This document shows, one piece after another, positions 56,821 through 64,000 of a DNA stretch of 64,000 bases. Origin of the DNA: Turritopsis dohrnii (Eukaryota > Cnidaria > Hydrozoa > Anthoathecata > Oceaniidae). The notes under the pieces are model-generated. The model saw only the letters and a list, made by a program, of their open reading frames with translations, did no database searches and was not told the origin of the DNA. Location of the stretch: positions 467,501 through 531,500 of the forward strand of contig BQMF02000025.1 of assembly GCA_027922465.2 (NCBI GenBank), in the 5' to 3' direction. Every line of letters begins with the position of its first letter. The first letter of the stretch is position 1. Position numbers and translations under genes: made by a program.

Positions 56821-59626
56821 AATATGATAATAAATTGACAACGAGGATGGTGGAAGAAGATACGATTGTAATTCTAGATGATTAAAAGGAAAAAAATAAT
56901 AATGAAAAATGAAAAATAAAAGCATAATAGAATCTTTTTTCACATGCGGTTAAATATTTTGTCGGATAAAAATGGCAAAACTTTGGTTAGGTGACGAAAA
57001 TTTTAACCGCCGAAATAAATAACCGACATATTTTTAACCGATAAGGTATCCATGAAGCAAAAACGTATGCACTCTTCATGAAAATCTAAACTGCCATCAA
57101 AACTCAAATATCTTTGATGTCCTTAAGGTAATTTATTCACCAACTCAAATGACACTTTCGTAACTGACACCACTATAACTATCGACCCGTTGATTGTTTA
57201 TCGTAAACCCTATCGGAAACTACAATGGTTACACCTGACCGTCTTTGAAAAAATCCTTGCAGTACACCAATAATGATGTTTTCTAAACCCCTATCAGCTC
57301 TTATCAGCCTTGGTACAAATTTCAAATTTTCGATACAACCAACGTAATATTGTGCTTTTACTGCAGGATTATTATAAGTTTCAGCCACTTGAAGCCACAT
57401 GATTTGCCTGCTGAAACCATCAACACATCTGTGCATTGCAAGGCAAATGGTTTCAATTTGCCGTACCTGCCGTATATGTGCCAGACGTAATTCAGACCAA
57501 TGGATCTGTATGTTCTCCTTCTCAGACGCTTTGCTGATCTGTTCTCCACACCTTCTGGCGAATGGTCTCCTTGTCCACAATATATTCATCTTCTCTCAAC
57601 TTACAATGCATTGCTCTATAACCAAATTTTCACGAATGTTCTTTCGAATAAAATAAACCACGTCGTTTATAAGTGCTTTCTGCTTTTTCCTAAACTGACC
57701 AAGTTTCCTCAACAACCAATGTAGCAGACGTAAATTTATCTTTATGCCATGAAATGCGGCAAGAAGGTGTAGCATTTCTGCATATGGATATTTTCACCAA
57801 AATATTTCTTAATGATATCATTGATTTCCGCTTGAAGAAGATATTGTGGATTCACAGCGCTCAGCAAACGAAACAACCATCGTAACATAAGTATTAAAGT
57901 AAAATCCATAGTGGCGTTGAGATTTCCTTAAAAAACACCAGAAATAACTTCATCACATCAAAAAACAAAGAAGAAAAACCATAAATCAAAACTTTGCTAA
58001 TTCCTCGATAAAAACACATAGTCTCTCATGGAATCATCACGCATGCTCAGTCGTAGCGTATGGTTACTGCATGTTACAACGTGCATCATGAATGTTATAA
58101 CATTCAAGAGGGCCTTATGTATGTAATAACGTGCATCATGTATGTTTTAAAGTTCGGGAAGGACTGTTGCATGTTACATTTTTTTATTGTTGTCACATAT
58201 AGGCTACCGTAGTTATTGTTAAACGTTTTGCCAAAAGAATCCTAATTTGATAAGAACAGTCTCGCTCAAAGCTAGAAACCATAAAATATTCTGTCTATAT
58301 AAGTCGTTTTCTCCGAAACCCTTTTGCTACAAAGTTCTTGTCAAATACTTATCAGCACAAGATCTCTTAAGATATAGTTAAGATCACTCGATCACTCGTT
58401 TCATTGGCAAAAACAAACACGTAAAACCAACTTGAAACCATTAGCACAAATAACTGGCAAGTTTGTAAGGAACGTTGACCAGGAAGATTGTCTGTGGTTT
58501 ATGAGAGCCTAGTGTGATACATACACAAAAAACGCCAATGCTTCATTGGACAAGAACTATCAAAACCTTAAATGTTTGCTAAAAAATGTCTATATTGTTG
58601 TTGTTAGTCGAGATTGTTGAAAAAATGAATACAGTAAACTATATCGACAAGATAGAAATTTTGATATACAAAGAAGTTAAAAGAAGATTGTAACGAGGTA
58701 ACACACGACCCTTAAAGATCTTGAACGTTTCAAAGATTTTCTCTATCGAAATTTCAAGCGATTTTAAAGACGACAAGAAAATGTATCCAAGCGCAAATCA
58801 ACATTCTAAGCTACGTGGTGCGGCAAAAAACTACAAGTTTGATAAAACTGAATAAAATAACCACAGATAATTAACATTTTCAACCAATCATTACGCAAAC
58901 ATCTACTGCAACATACTAGGCAGCACAGGTTATAGTCGAATATTGATTGATTACAGCGAATTAATATATACTGAATAATACACAGGACTTTACCACACTC
59001 GTTCAAGATCAACCAACGTTAAATGAGCATGAAGAACTTATTCAAATTCTTTATTTGCAGCAGAAATTGAGATCACACATTTCCACAATTTTTCTTTTTG
59101 TATAATACATACAAATGGAAATCAACTTTAAATGGAAGTCCTCATGTATTAAATGACCGCTACTAAACATGTATCGAAAAGATATTTTAACTATTCAAAA
59201 GGTCCCACAGTCAAACTACAGACTGCATACTAACAACCTTAAGCGGGGATGTTCGTCAAAGGTTTCATCGTGAAATCATACATGGAACATTATACCGAAC
59301 TATAAATTATGTAGCTTATCGGTAAAAAAAGTCGGCAAAAAAAGACTAAATTTTGGCTAGGTGACTAATATTTTTTGCCGACTAAAATTTTTGCCGATTT
59401 TTTTTTTTTTTTTACCGACCTAACTTTTTTTTATATAAAAATAAATTGAAATAAATAAATAAATAAATTGTGCGCACATGAAAACAACAGAAAGATTAAA
59501 ATGGCTGTAACTGTTCATGGAACCCATAATCCAAGGTAAACAGAAGCTATTTCGCTATTTGTTATTTTGAAAAGCAGGTAACGAAACATACGAGAGTAAG
59601 AAATTTCAAGACAAAGTTAGTAACGA
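56729..59626. repeat. Segmental duplication, copy 2 (no Helitron)
   Basis: Matches 38905-41165 plus 42956-43600. It represents the uninterrupted arrangement at the Helitron site (about 58968). It ends abruptly where the AGACGTC-palindrome element begins (59628), while copy 1 continues. Confidence 0.85.
57179..57900 (-). pseudogene. Integrase-core (rve-like) transposase, dead, copy 2
   Basis: The duplicate of 39371-40090 with the same frame breaks and the same WHIY in place of WHID, so it was already dead before duplication. It keeps the canonical Gly in CVDGFSRQIMW. Other differences are single residues (IQIHWSEL for IQVHWSEL, RSIGLNYVW for RSIGPNYVW). Confidence 0.75.
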
Positions 59627-59627
59627 A

Positions 59628-62177
59628 CCCAGTGGGCACAAAGACGTCGTAAAGACGTCGTAAAGACGTCTTTCCCAGACGTCCCTAAGACGTCGCAAAA
59701 TGGTCGTGAAGTGGGAATCTCAAAAGACGTCCCAATCACATCTTCACTGAGACGTCCCGATGACATCCTAACGACGTCGTAACGACGTCGCAGGATTATG
59801 AAATTTATCGTCGTAGAGACGTCGGGGAATGGTCGCGAACTGGGAATCTCAAAAGACGTCCCAATCACATCTTGACGTCTCGATGACATCCCAACGACAC
59901 CGTAACGACGTCGCAGGATTTACTCGTTCATCTTTGTAAAGTCGTCGTAGAGACGTCTTTCCAAGACGTCCCTGAGACGTCGCTCAATGGTCGCGAAGTG
60001 GGATCCTCCGTAAACGTCCCAATCATATCTTCACTGAGACGTCTCGACGTCTCTCAATCTCTGACCGTAACGATATCGTAGAGACGTCCTATTAACAACC
60101 TCCTTTTCCTGGGATATCATAAGCCATCTATGTTGGGATCATCGAAAGAACAAAACATACAAATTCAACGGATGTCTCTTTTTTAATTCTTTTTAAACGT
60201 TTACAACGCAACAATTTACAGTTCAATATATATACTAACTAATTTTTCATCAAGTTATAAAATTTTGAATCACATGTATTTCCACATTTATGACTCCCTT
60301 CGGCTAGCCTTTTTGAAATTTCTCATTATCGATCAGGAGATCTTTGAGCATCATCTACAGTGCTCTTCTGATGCTGGCATGCTGAAACTAAGTTCAACAA
60401 GAATGTATAAATATGTATAAATATACCCACCGAATGGATTCAGAAAACAGAAACTCACCGTTAATTTCATCGAACAGGATCGTATCTTTTCAAGGTGTTT
60501 TTCCATTTACACTTTGCTAGTTTACCTTTAACAAAACGCCATGTTTAATTAATTCTTCTAAGTTTTATCTAAACGTCTTTTATTACGGTAGCAGCGAAGC
60601 GAATACCGTATTAAAACACCCGTGGACTACTCCTCCTCCTCCTCCTCCTCCTACTACTACTACCGACCGAAATAACAGTTTAGCCTGTGCAGCTTACCAA
60701 TGTAGGTTCCGAAACTGCGTAAATTGCAACTAAAGAACGGAGGCTAATAATTTTTATAACTATCAAAATATTCTTTATACGTTCTTTTAGTATTTTACCA
60801 TAGATTCGCCATTACATAAACATTTTCCTATTAAAAACACGGTGGGGAACTTTAGTTGCACCTAATTTGAAACACGGTTAAAATAAACTTAAGCTTTGTT
60901 TTTGGAACGTCTTGTGCTTTGAAGTTCGAAGCTCTCTTCTTCTTGCAGTTACAAAGATTCATCGAAATTCATCGAACTTAAACCTTTTAAAAGCATTTTA
61001 CATTTTTTGTATATTTTGTACGTGTGTATTTTGTTTGCTTGTCTACAAAAATGTCTTGGATTAAAGTTTGAAACGGTTTTACTTTGTTTCTTATATTTTT
61101 AGTAGACGTTTGTTTTTTTTCTTTTCGGTCTTACAGCTTTCGTTTTATAAAAAAAACTCTGATATAAAAAAACATAGTTTCATGTATTGTGCATATTTCT
61201 TTTGTTTGTATCAAATAGTTTTCTGGTGGTTTTAGTTAAGCCCTGTTTACACTTTTTCAAATGAAAATAGGTCGACAAAGCTTCATGGGGCTTTCAGACT
61301 AATTAATTTAGAATCTATTTCGTTTTGTACATTGCGAGTTGAAATGCTGCTACCGTTTTGTGCCATATGGCTCTTGTTGAAACTTATGTTACATGTATCG
61401 TTATTAACAGTATTAACCTTTTCTTACAAGAAAGTCTTTGCTTTTGAAACTTTCTATATCACATGTGAATTTTATAACCCGGGAATTTCTCTTTGTCTTA
61501 CGTATTTGTGATTGGTCTATTTTAAATTCTTTAAATCATGCAACTGTAGTAAAACCTATTTGATGAATCTTTGTTGACTAATCGCTTTTGAAAATTTATA
61601 ATTCTTTCGAAGGTCGTATTTTAATCTGTATAGACACGTCCCAAAAACGTCGTGAAAGCATCCCTTACACAACCAAGAAAATGAATCGGTACGAATGTAG
61701 ATTCCATATGGAGTATGTTGTTGTTACTCAAAGTTTACTGTTTAATGACTGCAGAATGAAATTTGAAAATTTTTATCAGGTCCCAAATTGATCGTAAAAT
61801 GATCCCAATTGCGACGTCCCATTTTCAGACGTCTCTACGACGTCGCAAAATGATCCTAAATTAATAATTGTTTCGAAGGTCGTTATTTAATCTGTATAAG
61901 GACGTCCCAAAAACGTCGCAAAATCATCCCTCACACGACCAATAAACAGAATTCGATACGAATGTAAATTCTATATAAGCATACTCGATTTATACTGTTT
62001 AATGACTGCAGAATGAAATTTGAAAATTTTCATCAGGTCCCAAATTGATCGTAAAAGGATCCCAATTGCGACGTCCCATTTTCAGACGTCCCTACGACAT
62101 CGCAAAATGATCTCAAAACCAAACGACCATTTTACGATTCAATTGAGACGTCTCAAAGACGTCTTGTGCCCGCTGGG
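59628..62177. mobile_element. 2.55 kb element with GACGTC-palindrome ends
   Basis: Terminal inverted repeats CCCAGTGGGCACA (59628-59640) and TGTGCCCGCTGGG (62165-62177). Inside each end lie hundreds of bases of GACGTC palindromes with spacers (AAGACGTCGTAAAGACGTCG on the left; CAGACGTCTCTACGACGTCG on the right). The GCGACGTCCCATTTTCAGAC block repeats at 61812 and 62068. The middle (60100-61600) shows no transposase, so it is non-autonomous. A truncated terminus of the same family is at 5428-5680. I cannot name the superfamily. Confidence 0.7.
60587..60680. repeat. Intact copy of the repeat hit by the Tigger-like element
   Basis: ATTACGGTAGCAGCGAAGCG, then AATACCGTATTAAAACACCC, GTGGACTACT, (CCT)n, (CTA)n and CCGACCGAAATAAC. 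Its complement matches both flanks of the Tigger-like element 11234-14165, with the (GGA)n/(GTA)n tract at the insertion point. Confidence 0.7.
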
Positions 62178-62644
62178 TAGGTTTAATCCGATTACTTTCA
62201 AAAACTAATGAAATCCGGAATGAAATTGTTTCTGGGACAATGGGAAATTCTTTCACAACAAAAATAGATTCGAAATAAAAAGTACCAACAGAGTTGTGAA
62301 TTGAATGTAAACAGGAATATGAACCCACATGAAGAAATTATAAAATAAATTTGTAACATGGAAAATTAACACACCAATTAAAAACGTCATAGAAATTGAC
62401 ATGATCATGCTGTTAGACATTTCGAAAATTGATTGAGGTTTTCATTAATCTCATCATTACATCCATCGCCTAAGTTTAAGAATTTTATTTGCTTTTAAAG
62501 AAATTTTCATGACATATTTCGTTTGATGTCTAACTTCTAATTGTCAACGGCGCAATGTTCATACACATTCCGCTTGAACAGTAGGGATTGGATATTATGA
62601 CGTCACTTATGAAAGGTGTATTGACTGCCATGAATATTAGAATA
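62178..62644. other. No gene recognised
   Basis: AT-rich spacer between the GACGTC element and the Helitron-like array. Confidence 0.5.
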
Positions 62645-63209
62645 CTAGTATCCCGGGTAAAAACTTTTTACCGAACTTAACTTCGAAAACATTAGGTCAA
62701 ATCAACCACTCCCATGTACGTACCCCGTGACGAAAAAATAAATCATAGAATCGCAACTCAAAAGTGTACCCATGTTGTAGAGCTCGAAAAACTGATCAAA
62801 AAAATGTATGGAATCGTTTCGCTACGACCAACCGTTAGAGAGATATCGCTGATCAAAGATTTCGATGACGTCATATCCGCAGTACCAAATAAAATTTAGG
62901 CCCAAATGATGCGTCACCCCATCACCCGTATCGCTGACCCCAAAAAACGTCAGTTATCCCTATTGGTTCTTGAGATATTTCCCCAAAAACGTCGCGTTCG
63001 ATTGGGGATGCAATGCAATGATTCCCCGTGATCATAAAAAAACTGACGTCAAATGATGCCACGTGCTTTTGGAATGATCGTGAAAAAAGTGTCTCTCGCA
63101 TCTACGTGGTTTTACGCGCACATAAGAGGACGATGACCGCAAAAAATAAACAAATATATCACTCTCTAAAATAAAAGTGGGATGCACAAAGCGAATTAGT
63201 ATATATAGA
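62645..63209 (-). mobile_element. Helitron-like tandem unit 1 (565 bp)
   Basis: On the minus strand: TCTATATATACTAATTCGCT start at 63209, hairpin GGTAAAAAGTTTTTACC, CGGGATA and CTAG end at 62645. A short open frame within it (MYVPRDEKINHRIATQKC...) recurs in unit 2 with changes and is not a supported gene. Confidence 0.7.
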
Positions 63210-63772
63210 CTAGTATCCCGGGTAAAAACTTTTTACTGAACTTAACTTCGAAAACATTAGGTCAAATCAACCATTCCCGTGTACGTACCCCGTGACGAAA
63301 AAATAAATCATAGAATCGCAACTCAAAAGTGTACCTATGTTGTAGAGCTCGAAAAACTGATCAAAAAAGTGTATGAGATCGTTTCGCTAGGACCAACCGT
63401 TGCAGAGATATTGTCAATCAAAGATTTTGATGACGTCATAGCCGCAGTACCAAATAAAATTTAGGTCCAAATGTTGCGTCACTCCATCACCCGTGTCACC
63501 GACCCCAAAAAACGTCAGTTATCCCTATCGGTTCTCAAGATATTTCCCCAAAAACGTCGCGTTCGATTGGGGATGCAATGCAATGATTCCCCGTGATCAT
63601 AAAAAACTGACGTCAAATGATGCCACGTGCTTTTGAAATGATCGTGAAAAAGTGTCTCTCGCATCTACGTGGTTTTACGCGCACATAAGAGGACGATGAC
63701 CGCAAAAAATAAACAAATATATCACTCTCTAAAATAAAAGTGAGATGCACAACAAGGATTATTATAATAAGA
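63210..63772 (-). mobile_element. Helitron-like tandem unit 2 (563 bp)
   Basis: CTAG at 63210 directly adjoins the TC of unit 1 (minus-strand order: unit 2 end, then unit 1 start). About 95% like unit 1 by eye; a single base changes the palindrome arm (TTTTTACT for TTTTTACC). Confidence 0.7.
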
Positions 63773-64000
63773 CTAGTATCCCGGGTAAAAACTTTTTACC
63801 GAACTTAACTTCGAAAACATTAGGTCAAATCCACCATTCCCGTGTATGTACCCCGTGAAGAAAAAATAAATCATAGAATCGCAACTCAAAAGTGTACCCA
63901 TGTTGTAGAGCTCGAAAAACTGATCAAAAAAATGTATGGAATCGTTTCGCTACGACCAACCGTTAGAGAGATATCGCTGATCAAAGATTTCGATGACGTC
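63773..64000 (-). mobile_element. Helitron-like tandem unit 3, cut by window end
   Basis: Begins with CTAGTATCCCGGGTAAAAAC at 63773, again directly joined to the previous unit. The array continues beyond the window. Confidence 0.7.

Noticed and set aside
59617..59889. 90-residue frame with DVIGTSFEIP repeats
   Set aside because: It translates the GACGTC palindrome array.

Overview
The window is AT-rich eukaryotic DNA from an animal. Evidence for this is GT-AG introns, AATAAA signals, an 18S rRNA fragment, a rhodopsin-class GPCR and a very dense, mixed load of eukaryotic transposons. The combination of Tigger/pogo, PIF/Harbinger, hAT, a Crypton-like element, Helitrons, a Penelope-like element, jockey- and CR1-like LINEs, and a beta-helix plus multi-TM receptor suggests an early-branching aquatic metazoan. 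A cnidarian is my best guess, but a sponge or another invertebrate is not excluded. Nothing bacterial is present.

Layout. 0-11 kb: 18S relic, a decayed pogo/jerky-type transposase, a foldback-like element with arms of CACACTTTGTAATCC repeats, two head-to-tail Helitron-like copies, a 1.36 kb Tigger-like element, a degenerate direct duplication and a hAT fragment. 11.2-14.2 kb: a 2.93 kb Tigger-like transposon with TA target duplication. It carries a two-exon transposase gene with a canonical PIP-box-like motif and, divergently, a HIRAN-like accessory gene. 15.5-19 kb: a jockey-like LINE with one nonsense codon. 19.5-23.5 kb: intergenic DNA with a 65-bp near-perfect palindrome and a MITE. 23.5-35.4 kb: one receptor-like gene (signal peptide exon, beta-helix ectodomain, Cys-rich module, about eight TM segments). 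It is broken by a Penelope-like insertion (27599-29277) and a PIF/Harbinger insertion (31368-34950, TSD TAA), with further frame breaks. 36.1-36.8 kb: 46-bp minisatellite. 38.9-43.6 and 56.7-59.6 kb: a segmental duplication holding a HIRAN-like 3' end and a dead integrase-core transposase; the first copy has gained tandem Helitrons. 45.3-46.8 kb: a complete non-autonomous Helitron. 47.6-48.5 kb: an intact single-exon GPCR, the only clearly intact host gene. 49.9-52.1 kb: a CR1-like LINE relic. 53.0-55.9 kb: a zinc-finger tyrosine recombinase (Crypton-like), again divergent from a HIRAN-like gene at 56.25-56.82 kb. 59.6-62.2 kb: an AGACGTC-palindrome element. 62.6 kb to the end: a tandem Helitron-like array.

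The most interesting pattern is that a small HIRAN-like gene with a lysine-rich tail sits head-to-head with two unrelated recombinases. In both cases the recombinase begins with a PCNA-binding-like motif. This suggests, as inference only, mobile-element accessory proteins aimed at replication forks or DNA ends. All calls come from reading the sequence; no database search was run.
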